Part shown: piece by piece, positions 55,599 through 64,000 of the stretch
Layout: every line of letters begins with the position of its first letter
How positions within the stretch are numbered: the stretch's first letter is position 1
From: Ceratobasidium sp. AG-K
Lineage: Eukaryota > Basidiomycota > Agaricomycetes > Cantharellales > Ceratobasidiaceae
Direction of reading: 5' to 3'
Assembly: GCA_037039685.1 (NCBI GenBank)
Contig: JAWNGF010000008.1
Span: 1,922,001 to 1,986,000, forward strand
DNA: 64,000 nucleotides
Program-made: the position numbers and the translations under genes
The notes under the pieces: model-generated
What the model saw: only the letters and a program-made list of their open reading frames with translations
What the model was told of the DNA's origin: nothing
Databases searched by the model: none

Positions 55599-58373
55599 GT
55601 GAACGGAAGCCAGTCCAACAGCTTGAGGTATCACATGCGCCAACTCATCAAAAGGCAAAAACCGGCTGGAAAAAGAAAGTTGAACAAGAAGAAAGAGGAA
55701 ACTAAGCAGATTGCAAAAGCTGCTGAGATTGAAAGCAAAAATAAACATGAGAAAACCAAGAAAAAAGAGGGAAAAGCGATGGTTGGAGAAAAGGAGGAAA
55801 TAGCCAATGCATATATCCCGGAAGATCATCAGGATGGCAAGAAGGACGCACAGACAACCAAACTACCCGACGCTCACGCATTCACCAATACAGAAGATAG
55901 TGTTGTCAAGGCAGTTAGGGGTAAATATGAGGGCGACAGATTCTTCAAGTCAATCACTGAGAACCCGTTGCACTTCAAGAACTGTATTGTCAAAAACGGT
56001 GTAATCTACATTAAAACGGCAATGGGGAAGGCACTATGCGTGCTGGAGATATAGATGAACAGAAGGAATGTAAGAGAGATGGTAATACAGGACACCCACC
56101 GTATGCTTGCTCACGCCGGATACCGTAAAACAAAGTACGCGATGTGGGGGAGGGTCTGGTGGAGGAGCATGCTCCAGGACATCAAGGATTATTGTTCTGC
56201 ATGTTGTGTATGCACCACTTCGAAGCAGTCAACCCAGTCCAAAGCAGGACTTTTGGTACCACTGGAAGTGGTTGGGGAGCCTTGGAGGAGGATACAGGTC
56301 AACTTTGTTGGACCGCTACCCGAGTCGGAAAATTTACAAGGAAAATGGGACATGCTATGTGTATTCATAGACCAAGCAACGTCGATGGTACGATTAGCAG
56401 CAACTAAACATACTTATTGGGCAAAAGATGTTGCAGAAGTTTTATTTGACACTATATACAAACTGCACGGCATGCCCGAGGCAATCGTATCCGACCGAGA
56501 CAAGTTATTTACCTCGAAATTCTGGAAAGAGCTGCACAGACTCACCGGCATGCAGCTCCAAATGAGCTCAGCCTACCACCCGGAAACCGACAGACTGACT
56601 GAACAAGCAAACAAATCAGTCGTCCAGATGATTAGGCAGAGCATAGGGGGATGTCAGAAGGATTGGGCAAGGTGCTTACCTAGTGGGGAGCACGCAATGA
56701 ACCTTGGTCAATCTGAGTCAACCGGATTCAGCCCGTTCTTCTTGAACTTTGGGCAATACCCGACCGGCGCTGTATGGGACACAGACTGCATGAACCCGGG
56801 AGTTAGAACGTTCCTAACATGGCAAAAGGAGGCCTTACAAATGGCGCATGACCAGCTGATAAACTTGCGCACAAGAATGACCACGCAGGCAAATAAGCAT
56901 TGACGCCTGGCCAACTTTAAAGTAGGAAACTTAGTGTACCTTAGCACCAAGAATATGTGACTGCCAAAGACAGTAGCCCGCAAATTGGTACCTAAATACA
57001 TTGGGCCGCATAGGATTGTTAAGGAGGTAGTGCCAGGAACAACGTACAAGATTGACTTCCCAATGGCCCTGAAGAACAGGGGCATACACCCCGTGTTCCA
57101 CGCGTCGCTGCTGCGCATACATGTTGCAAACAACGATAGGAGGTTCCCCGGACGCTCAGCAGAGCAAGTGGTGCCCCTAACTGACACCCCAAAGGAATGG
57201 GCAGTCAATAGCATACTGCAGCACACCGGAAAAGGACAAGAAATAAGCTTTGAGGTCAAATGGAAAAGCAGTGATGTAAGTTGGGAACCTTACAGTGTAG
57301 TCAAGAACCTTGAAGCGTTCACCGCGTACCTAGAGTTACAAGGGGTTAATAGCGTGATGGGTTTGAAATGGACTGCGGAGTCTGGTGATGAGGAACAAGA
57401 GTTTGAAGGGGAGGAAACAGAGGCTGAAAACAACAAAGTCAAAAAGGCAGAGGGTGAAGAAAAGAGTACAAAAGACAAGGAGGAAGGCCTCCAAGTCTTC
57501 AGCATTTGCTACTCAGCAATGGTACTCCAACTCAAGCCCTTCTTCCCTATGCCCCCCCTTATTCCCCAACCCCCTTGCCAGTCGCAGTACTCATTCACTG
57601 CAAACAAGCTTGACGAGTGTGGCATGTACCGATTGACCATCCTTCAAGCTCGCCAAGGCCGCATACAGCACCCCGGATAGGAACCCGAGCGCTACCAGGC
57701 GTTCCGTTGGATACTAAGACTGCTAGGCGAGGCGGAGGGAGGCGTGCAACATGCCGTTGACCAGCTACGCAATGAAGAGACAATGTTGAGCCGTAGAGAG
57801 ACGCTCCGGGACCTCAATGCACTGAAACAACAGCTCCGAACCACTGCAGGTCCAACTCGCAGCGTCAGAGAACCCGTCCGAGGTGCATATAGCCCACCCA
57901 TCAATGCACCTACGGGTCCTAGAGCTGGTCGGACACCTTTGGCCACTTGTATTGGACAGGCTTTACGTCCCGGTAATGCCGTAAATTTGGACAACAGTAG
58001 ATACATGACTAAACTACTGAACGGACAGGTTATACACAAAAGCTGTACGCCACGCCCAACCACCAAGCGGGGACAAAAGTCAGGGAATGGAAGGAAGGGA
58101 GGCGCACAGGTGCCAAAGAAAAGGGGCCGGGGCTCTTTTAAGGCACCGCCCCTGAGAAAACAAGCGACCCAGGCAACAAAGCGCAAGGGCTGCCCAGTGT
58201 TAGCCGAATCAGTGATCGAGACGGTAAAGGCAATGTTGGAAAGGGGGGAGATTCTAAAATGGCTGGAGGGTCTGCCACCATCCTTTCCGGGTCCCCCACT
58301 TCATTGCCGACCTTTTAAACCTTTGGGCCAATCGTTTTCGAGCCTAGACAAGAAGGCAAAGAGGTCATATTGA
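55599..58373 (+). pseudogene. Gypsy-3 integrase, chromodomain-like region and basic C-terminal tail
   Basis: One frame runs from 55599 to 58373, broken by TAG at 56052 and 57678 and TGA at 56901 and 56958. The integrase zinc domain (HRMLAHAGYRKTKY ... CSACCVCTTSK) is followed by the core, where the first catalytic Asp is replaced by Asn (QVNFVGPLPES, about 56300). The second Asp (VSDRDKLF) and the Glu (TEQANKSV) remain. A chromodomain-like block (VNSILQHTGKGQEISFEVKW, KSSDVSWEPYSVVKNL) is at about 57210-57310. Past it the frame continues for about 350 residues with a coiled-coil-like segment and a Lys/Arg-rich stretch, longer than most Gypsy pols; the role of this tail is unknown. Confidence 0.8.
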
Positions 58374-58433
58374 CGACAATGATTGGACACTGTTCATCAA
58401 AGCCGACTGACTATGCCAGATGGGGAGCGCAAA

Positions 58434-58868
58434 TGTAAGGGTCATGTGCCCTCGGGGCTGAGCCAACCGGCTAGACCCCAAGGTCCCGCCGCCTTACCTA
58501 GCCCGCACCACATGTAAATCTAGACTGCAGCATATATATGCAGCAAGCTGCAGTGCTGTAGGCACTGCGCAATGAATAAAGAATTGATTGCATGAATGAC
58601 TTGTAAACTACACGGGCGCAGGGCGCCATAGAGAATGGAAGAGGAAACAAACAGGGTGCAGGGCACCCCTATAGACACAGTATATAAGAACAAACATGTA
58701 GACTCAGAAAAGATGTACTTAGTCTTACCTTTACTTGAATATGATAGTTTCAATAGCCAGCGGTGTCTCACTCATTTTGACGCTTAAGGTTTTGGCACTT
58801 ACTTATTTGAGTACGTGAGGTTTTGATTCAATTACTAACTATGTGTATTACATTATAGAAACCTGACA
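58434..58868 (+). repeat. Gypsy-3 3' LTR
   Basis: About 435 bp, tgtaagggtcatgtgcc...gaaacctgaca, followed by the TCCAC duplication. Confidence 0.93.
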
Positions 58869-59206
58869 TCCACCTGGATCTCCTAGCAAGATATCATTAT
58901 GAGGGAAGTTTAGGCTGAATGAGGAAGGTGCAGGATTGGAGTGTTGCTAATGTATGTCATGTAAGAGTTGATGTACTGCCTTCCAAGTGGTCAGGGGGTT
59001 CTGGCTCAACCCATAGTGTGTTGCCAGAGTCCTCTGTGTTACTTAGAAGGCCTAGAGAAAATCCTTGTTGGAATCAGATGAATCTGATCCTGTAGGAGTG
59101 TCTTCAGAGTTGGTATCCTCATTGAGCTCTATTAGGTCTTCTTCAGAATCTTCAGCTGAGTTGCACAAACTTGTCACAACCTGCTCAGAGAGGGGTTGTT
59201 TGAGAC
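58869..59206 (-). pseudogene. Gypsy-1 Gag-protease linker fragment
   Basis: Minus-strand frame with an acidic Ser/Asp/Glu-rich segment (AEDSEEDLIELNEDTNSED), then FSLNFPHNDILLGDPG towards the Gypsy-3 insertion site. It has stop codons. It links the Gag end at 60169 to the protease start at 50896 once the younger insertions are removed. Confidence 0.55.
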
Positions 59207-59680
59207 TGATGAGTGGCTCTTAGGCCTGAAAATCACTGAGAGGCTCTAAAAGACATTGGATAACCTCCTCAGGGCAAAGTAGAGCGAATAAACAACAAGG
59301 TAAATTGTTCTTGGGATTCCAAGATGATTTCCCTTGCATCTTTTATAGCAAGCAGAAGAAAGGAAGCACTATCTACATGGGGAAAGCACAACAGTCCAAA
59401 AGGAGTATGAAAGGAACATCAGAACAAGAAGAGAGCAGAGCACATGGGTATCAATGCACAGCACTCTGGGAAAATCACAGACCAGAGAATACATGCCAAT
59501 AATCCATGTGTACAAAGAGCTAAGCAACAGAAGCAACAACAAAGGAGTAAACAACAAAACAAACTATGTGGTAGCCAACAAGCACACAACAGGGGGAAAA
59601 CAACAAACACAACAACAAGGCAGATGACAAGCAATGAAGGCACAGCACACAGACCATTGTCAAAAGCAAGGCTTGTGACA
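59207..59680 (-). repeat. LTR-like repeat, copy 1
   Basis: About 474 bp. On the minus strand it starts TGTCACAAGCCTTGC and ends ...CCACTCATCA. It is followed after 12 bp (59681-59692) by a close second copy. Both share the blocks gattccaaga, ttttatagcaagcagaag, ctacatggggaaagcacaacag and gccaataatccatgtgtaca. The copies sit between the Gag end and the linker of Gypsy-1. Confidence 0.7.
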
Positions 59681-59692
59681 CTTATTGAAGAC

Positions 59693-60168
59693 TTATGAGT
59701 GGCTCTTAGGCCTAATAATCACTGAGAGGCTCCAAAAGGCATTGGATATGCTCCTCAGGGCAAAGTTGAGTGTGTGAACAACAAGGTAAATTGTTCTTGG
59801 GATTCCAAGACAATTTCCCTTGCATCTTTTTATAGCAAGCAGAAGAATGGAAGCACTATCTACATGGGGAAAGCACAACAGTCCAAAATGTGTATGAAAG
59901 GGACATCAGAAAAAGAAGTGCACAGAGCACATGGGAATCAATGCGCAGTGCTCTGGTAAAATCACAGAGCAGAGATTACATGCCAATAATCCATGTGTAC
60001 AAAGGCTAAGCAAGAGAAGCAAATAACAAAGGAGTAAAGAACAAAACAAACTATGTGGCAGCCAACAAGCCCACAACAGGGGGAAAATAACAAACACAAT
60101 AACAAAGGCAGCACACAAGCAATGAATGCGCATCATACAGACCATTGTCAGGAGCAAGGCTTGTGACA
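59693..60168 (-). repeat. LTR-like repeat, copy 2
   Basis: About 476 bp, same family and orientation as copy 1. No internal coding region lies between the two, so they are either two solo LTRs or an LTR pair that lost its interior. Target duplications could not be established. Confidence 0.7.
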
Positions 60169-61186
60169 AAACTGTCCTACTCTTCTTGACTGCAAGATCT
60201 TCAGGATCTGTTGAAACCATGTGGGAGCAAACAAACTTTTGATTTTTATTCCTGTGGTTGCAGTCTGAATCCCAATGCTTTCCACTTCCACAATGTATGC
60301 ATGGACAAGCTCCTTTTTGTTTGGGAGTCTTTTCCTTGGAGACTGTGGAATCATCCTTGGGAAATTTAGGAGTGGTGAGATCAGAACAAGTTCCTGCAAG
60401 TTTGGAAGATGATTTGGGTTTGGAGAACTTCTTGTTGGAGGGTTTGACATAGTGGGATGAAACTTTCCTCCTGGAAAGATGTTCAAGCATTGATTCAATC
60501 TTGTCAAGTCACTTGGATGATCCTTCAGTGTCAGAGTGGACCAAATCATTAGTCTTTTCCAATACTTTGGCAAGGAACGCGCTCCAAGTGGTGATAAGAG
60601 ATGTACCAATGAAGTTACTCCAGCAAGAAGGTCCTCCTTTCATGACTGCAAACATAAGTTCAGATTTGCTGTTGTACTGTTGAGCAATACACAAAAGTGA
60701 TCACTTATTTACTGCATACTCCAGTGGTGTCTCATGAGGATGTTTATGGTCATGGAATTGGTGTTTCTGTGCTTTGTCAAATTGAGCAAAAACCCATGGT
60801 TGATTCATGAATGTTGTGAGGATTGCTTTGCATAAAGTATCCCAATCAACAGAATTATTGCACTGCCATGCATAATCATGACTATTCCACCATTGCTAAG
60901 CAACTCCTGTAAGTCTAAGAGTTGCTTGAGTACCAAGTTGTCAAGCTACTTTGGGTCCCATTTCAGCCAGTTCATTGAGGTCAATGATCCAATCTGCCAG
61001 AGTATTGCCATTGCCATCTCATTCAGGAATGTTATCCTTAGGTTTCAACTTAGTGTCAAAGTGAGGACCTTGGGTATCACAATTCATTTGTACTTGGCAA
61101 ACATAAGCTACTGATTGATTTTGTTGACTGGAACTTAGAGGGCAGTTTGGTTGGTTTGGGAGTGGTTGTTGTAAGCTACTTCTTAG
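60169..61186 (-). pseudogene. Gypsy-1 Gag with zinc knuckle
   Basis: Minus-strand Gag. From the Gypsy-4 border: NQSVAYVCQVQMNC, LADWIIDLNELAEMGPKVA (about 60960), HDYAWQCNNSVDWDTLCKAI (about 60850), then SSHYVKPSNKKFSKPKS and the zinc knuckle CIHCGSGKHWDSDC (about 60280). In-frame stops include two TGA (after AVNK near 60701 and after GSSK near 60510) and a TAG (near 60899). The N-terminus is cut off at 61186 by Gypsy-4. Confidence 0.8.
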
Positions 61187-61596
61187 TGGATGGCGCTAAG
61201 ACCTAAGTGACCTCTTGAACCGCAACACACTTAAGTGGTCTGTAGGCTCTAAAGGGTAGGGGTGGTTCTAAGTGTCACTCAAAGGGGATGTTTGACAAGA
61301 CAAAACAAGCTGGGGTTACCAGGCTTGTTGGTCCTCTATATATATTCACAAAGCAGCCAAGTCATACAACGCACAGCCACACAAGTCAAGCAAAACAACC
61401 AATCAGGAGTGTCCATGTGAGTCATGCTGTATGAACAGACATGACTCATACAATAGCACAGCTGTGTTACACAATGTAACAGGAGGAACCACAAGAAGGT
61501 GGCAATGTGGCAAACGGAAGCAGAAACACAACACAAGGCAAAGTACAGGTGTACAAGACAACAGACGAGTCTGATGGAGGGAGCTGGCTCACGACA
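61187..61596 (-). repeat. Gypsy-4 3' LTR
   Basis: 410 bp, tggatggcgctaagacc ... ggctcacgaca in plus orientation. A polypurine tract (cttgagggggag on the minus strand) sits next to it at about 61598-61612. The flank before it is cttag; the matching duplicate lies outside the window. Contains tatatatatt near 61340. Confidence 0.85.
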
Positions 61597-61638
61597 TAAC
61601 TCCCCCTCAAGAGTCCATCTAGGGGACCTGGATGGGCT

Positions 61639-62403
61639 TCATTGGATCTTGCAATCCTTGATTTTGGAGAGCATGTGCTCTTCCAGCCCTGTGTCCTCCT
61701 CAATGGTTAAGTCAATTGGGTTGAACATGGTGTTGCCAGGTTCGTCCAAGAACTTTTCCCACTCTTCCCAGGTCTCCTCCTTTGTCCTGTCCACTTTAGA
61801 CCAGTCCAAAACCCTTTTCTGCTCCTCCGCAAAGTCCTTAGCCCACATGCACACGTCACCCTCCACCTCCTTCCACTGCAACCCATCCGCATCCTTCTCC
61901 TGCCACCAGTACAGCTTCCACTCAAACTTCTCCCTTTGGTAGCGCCCCCTCTCCATCCTCCAGTCCGCCAGGTCCTTCTCAAAGTTTGTGTCCCAGGCGT
62001 CATTCCATTTGGGTCTCAGAGATGGTGGTCTCCCTTTGTACCCTGGGACCCATTTGCTGCTGTAGGCCCCTTCTTGGCCCCACTCCACCACCCCAAGCAT
62101 GTGAGTTGACAACAGTACGACTTTGGAGACTTGAAAGGTGGCACATCCTCTGCATACAAATATGTCTTTTCACTGCAGCTGCATCCATGTTGGCCAATTT
62201 TTCCCTACCCACTGAAATTCCCCCAGGTCTGAGTGGAGCACATTGTCCAATGCGCGGAATTGCATGCGCCCAGGGCCTTGTTGGGAGCACTTGAAGACGT
62301 AGAGGGCCGCCCCTGAGTCCAGGATGCGTGCGGTTTGGAATGCGGGTCCCTTGAGGACGCGGATGAGGTTGTTGCAGATGGTGTTCCTGGTGATGGTGGG
62401 CAT
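61639..62403 (-). pseudogene. Gypsy-4 accessory ORF ending in a SUMO-interacting-like motif
   Basis: One 254-codon frame from ATG 62403 (MPTITRNTICNNLIRVLKG) to 61639, broken once by TGA at 62172-62170, where arginine would fit. The N-terminal half looks like a small folded domain (TARILDSGAALYVFKC). The C-terminal half is extremely Trp- and charge-rich (DLADWRMERGRYQREKFEWK, WWQEKDADGLQWKEVE) and ends with GNTMFNPIDLTIEEDTG. It lies after the chromodomain and before the 3' LTR, and starts overlapping pol. Gypsy-5 has a clear homologue at 63562-64000. No known family was recognised. Confidence 0.7.
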
Positions 62404-63087
62404 TGTGAGATGCAGAAAAGGTTAAGAGCAGAAAGGGCGTAGTTGCAGGATGAAAAAGAGCAAGTTTTGCAGATGTCACTACCCATTGTGCCCCTCATTC
62501 CTTTTATCTTTCCTGGAGCATAGTTAGATGGTGTTGGAGCCTTGGGGTGTTGGCATAGAAAGTCCTTGATGATCTTTGCCAGGTGACCAAAATCCTTTGC
62601 CCTTTGTTCCGTGTCTTCTTTGTCTCCGTAACCCTTCCATCTGACCCTGTAAAAGAGTCCATCCTTTGTTTCCTTCCAGTCCAGGATCTTCTCTACTTCA
62701 TATTCTTCTTCACCTTCTTCTGTTATGATTGGCGGTGGTCGGGCTTGGTTTTGTCTGAACTCCATGTCCTCCTTGTAAGGGCTGAGCAAGTTGATGTGAA
62801 AAACAGGGTGTACCCTCATTGTTGCCGGCAAATTGAGCTCATAAGCATGTGACCCTATCTTTTGTTTAACAACAAATGGGCTGTGCTTTTTGTTATCCAG
62901 CTTCCTTGAAGGTCTTTTTGTTTGGATGTTTCTTCCCAATAACCATACTAGATCTCCTTCTTGGTACTTGTTCTTTGGACTTTCTTCTGGCAGCCTTTGT
63001 CTCTCCATAGATGCAATAGCTTCATTGTGGATGCTACGCTGTCGTAAGCTTCTTCTTGGTTGCTGTGAGACAAGCAGTGATGGAGAG
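62404..63087 (-). pseudogene. Gypsy-4 integrase C-terminal domain and chromodomain
   Basis: Minus-strand frame, cut at 63087 by Gypsy-5. From there: RQRSIHNEAIASMERQRLPE, NKYQEGDLVWLLGRNIQTKR, HSPFVVKQKIGSHAYELNLP, MRVHPVFHINLLSPYKED (the integrase C-terminal SH3-like domain), then a chromodomain EGEEEYEVEKILDWKETKDG, LFYRVRWKGYGDKEDTEQRA. In the chromodomain the usual NTWEP-type box is replaced by KEDTEQRAKD. The upstream part of pol lies beyond Gypsy-5, outside the window. Confidence 0.85.
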
Positions 63088-63516
63088 TGGACGGCACTAA
63101 GACCTAAATGACCTCTTGAACCGCAACACACTTAAGTGTCTGTAGGCTCTTGAGGGTAGGGGTGGTTCAGAGTGTCACTCAAAGGGGATGTTTGACAAGA
63201 CAAAACAAGCTGGGGTTAACAGGCATGTTGGTCCTCTATATATATTCAGAAAGTGGCTGAGTCATACAAGGCGCAGCCACACGAGTCATACATAACAGCC
63301 AGTCAGGAGTGTCCATGTGAGTCATGCTGTATGAACAGACAAGACTTGTACAAAGCACAGCCGCGTTACACAGTGTAACACATAACCACAAGAAGGTGGC
63401 AACGCGGCAGGAAAAAAAGGGGAAAGACAAACAAAGAACAAACACAAACATAAATACAAGAGACGAGAGAGGATGAGACGCAGATGAGTCCGATGGCGAG
63501 AGCATGGCTCATGACA
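63088..63516 (-). repeat. Gypsy-5 3' LTR
   Basis: 429 bp, tggacggcactaagacc ... ggctcatgaca, same family as the Gypsy-4 LTR with indels. A polypurine-type tract (aaagggggagtaa on the minus strand) follows at about 63517-63529, showing that a second element, not the other LTR of Gypsy-4, begins here. Confidence 0.8.
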
Positions 63517-63561
63517 TTACTCCCCCTTTAAGGTCCTTGAGGGGAACCCAAAAGGGCCAAT

Positions 63562-64000
63562 CTACTGCACCCAGCAGTCCTTGTCGACCTTTTTGACCAG
63601 GGAGTCGACCTCGTCCTCCTCTTCCTCCGTGAGATCGATGGGGTTGAACACAGTGTTACCTGGTTCATTGCAGTGCTCCTCCCACTTCTCCCAGGTCTTC
63701 TCGTCCGTCCAGTCCGCTTTGGACCAGTCCATGACCCTCTCCTGCTCCTCCACATGGTCCTTGTCCCATTGTCGTACGTCCGGCTCGACCTCCTCCCATT
63801 GCGACAAGTCCGCATTCTTCTCCTGCCACCAGAATGGCTTCCATTCAAACTTCTCCCTCTGGTAGCGACCCTGCTCCATCCTCCAATCCGCCAAGTCCGC
63901 TTCGAAGTTCTTGTCCCATGCGTCGGCCCATCGAGGCCTCAGAGTGGGAGGGCGGCCTTCGTATCCTGGAACCCATTCGCTGCTGTAGGCTCCTTCTTGT
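63562..64000 (-). CDS. Gypsy-5 accessory ORF (N-terminus beyond the window)
   Basis: The frame is open from the window edge to the stop at 63562. It aligns along its length with the Gypsy-4 accessory protein: GAYSSEWVPGYEGRPP, LRPRWADAWDKNFEADLADW, RMEQGRYQREKFEWKPFWWQ, VMDWSKADWTDEKTWEKWEE, and GNTVFNPIDLTEEEEDE near the C-terminus. It has no internal stop. Differences from Gypsy-4 fall largely at third codon positions, which suggests the protein sequence was under selection while the elements were active. The function is unknown. Confidence 0.7.
   Translation of the reverse strand, partial: QEGAYSSEWVPGYEGRPPTLRPRWADAWDKNFEADLADWRMEQGRYQREKFEWKPFWWQEKNADLSQWEEVEPDVRQWDKDHVEEQERVMDWSKADWTDEKTWEKWEEHCNEPGNTVFNPIDLTEEEEDEVDSLVKKVDKDCWVQ

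Larger units (their letters stand above)
50897..58868 (+). mobile_element. Gypsy-3, a degenerate Ty3/Gypsy element inserted in Gypsy-1
   Basis: LTRs 50897-51332 and 58434-58868 (about 436 and 435 bp, TGTAA...CTGACA) with a 5-bp target duplication TCCAC (50892-50896 and 58869-58873). A purine-rich tract (agatggggagcg) precedes the 3' LTR. Coding is on the plus strand and broken by at least ten TGA codons, two TAG codons, a deletion in RT and a frameshift. Confidence 0.94.

Noticed and set aside
62205..62460. C-terminal extension of the Gypsy-4 pol frame
   Set aside because: Low-complexity Ser/Thr/Pro sequence in the region that overlaps the accessory ORF; the accessory frame looks like the coding one.
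61187..63516. One short element with LTRs 61187-61596 and 63088-63516
   Set aside because: A second polypurine-type tract and a second accessory ORF follow 63516, so the right LTR belongs to another element of the same family inserted in the first.

Overview
The window looks like nuclear DNA of a filamentous basidiomycete. Genes are split by many short (about 45-60 bp) introns, the housekeeping proteins are typical of Agaricomycetes, and the NACHT-WD40, F-box and Tnp2-type CACTA proteins resemble those of Rhizoctonia/Ceratobasidiaceae. That placement is recognition without a database search. Host DNA fills about 1-27077; nested transposable elements fill about 27.2-64 kb.

Host half. A partial protein tail (1-333) is followed by a head-to-head ribosomal pair, RPL21 (465-1085, -) and RPS9 (1268-2136, +). 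An F-box gene (2233-3807, -) comes next, then its decayed tandem copy (about 4200-5928, -), which carries a small foldback insertion and is followed by an unexplained insertion of about 1 kb. A GPI-anchored glyoxal-oxidase-like copper radical oxidase (8073-10685, +) precedes a NACHT-WD40 STAND protein with 14 WD repeats (11320-16179, +) and a decayed paralogue (17390-18640, +). Two more head-to-head pairs follow: eIF2-gamma (19462-21330, -) with a membrane-anchored aldehyde dehydrogenase (21499-24027, +), and RVB2/Reptin (24173-25784, -) with mitochondrial ribosomal protein L2 (25856-27077, +). The last two shared promoters carry CACGTG palindromes.

Transposon half. An old minus-strand Gypsy-like element (Gypsy-1) is the base layer. 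It is split by a Copia element (31377-50546, TSD CTTCA), by Gypsy-3 (50897-58868, TSD TCCAC), by a tandem LTR-like repeat (59207-60168) and by Gypsy-4 (from 61187). The Copia is itself split by a CACTA DNA transposon (34908-42699) and by chromovirus Gypsy-2 (43260-49187, TSD AATAA). The CACTA holds a solo LTR of the Gypsy-2 family (40672-41093, TSD CAGCT). Gypsy-4 is split by Gypsy-5 (from 63088), which runs out of the window. Joining the flanks of the Copia, CACTA, Gypsy-2 and solo-LTR insertions brings the interrupted reading frame back together, so the order of events can be read.

Two themes stand out. First, the chromoviruses carry an extra ORF between the chromodomain and the 3' LTR. Its product ends in (or, in Gypsy-2, contains two of) a hydrophobic-acidic motif of the form I-D-L-T followed by acidic residues, resembling SUMO-interacting motifs. 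It recurs in Gypsy-2, Gypsy-4 and Gypsy-5. Second, premature stops in the older elements are almost all TGA where arginine fits, and LTR pairs differ mostly by transitions at CG/TG/CA. This is the footprint of deamination at CpG.
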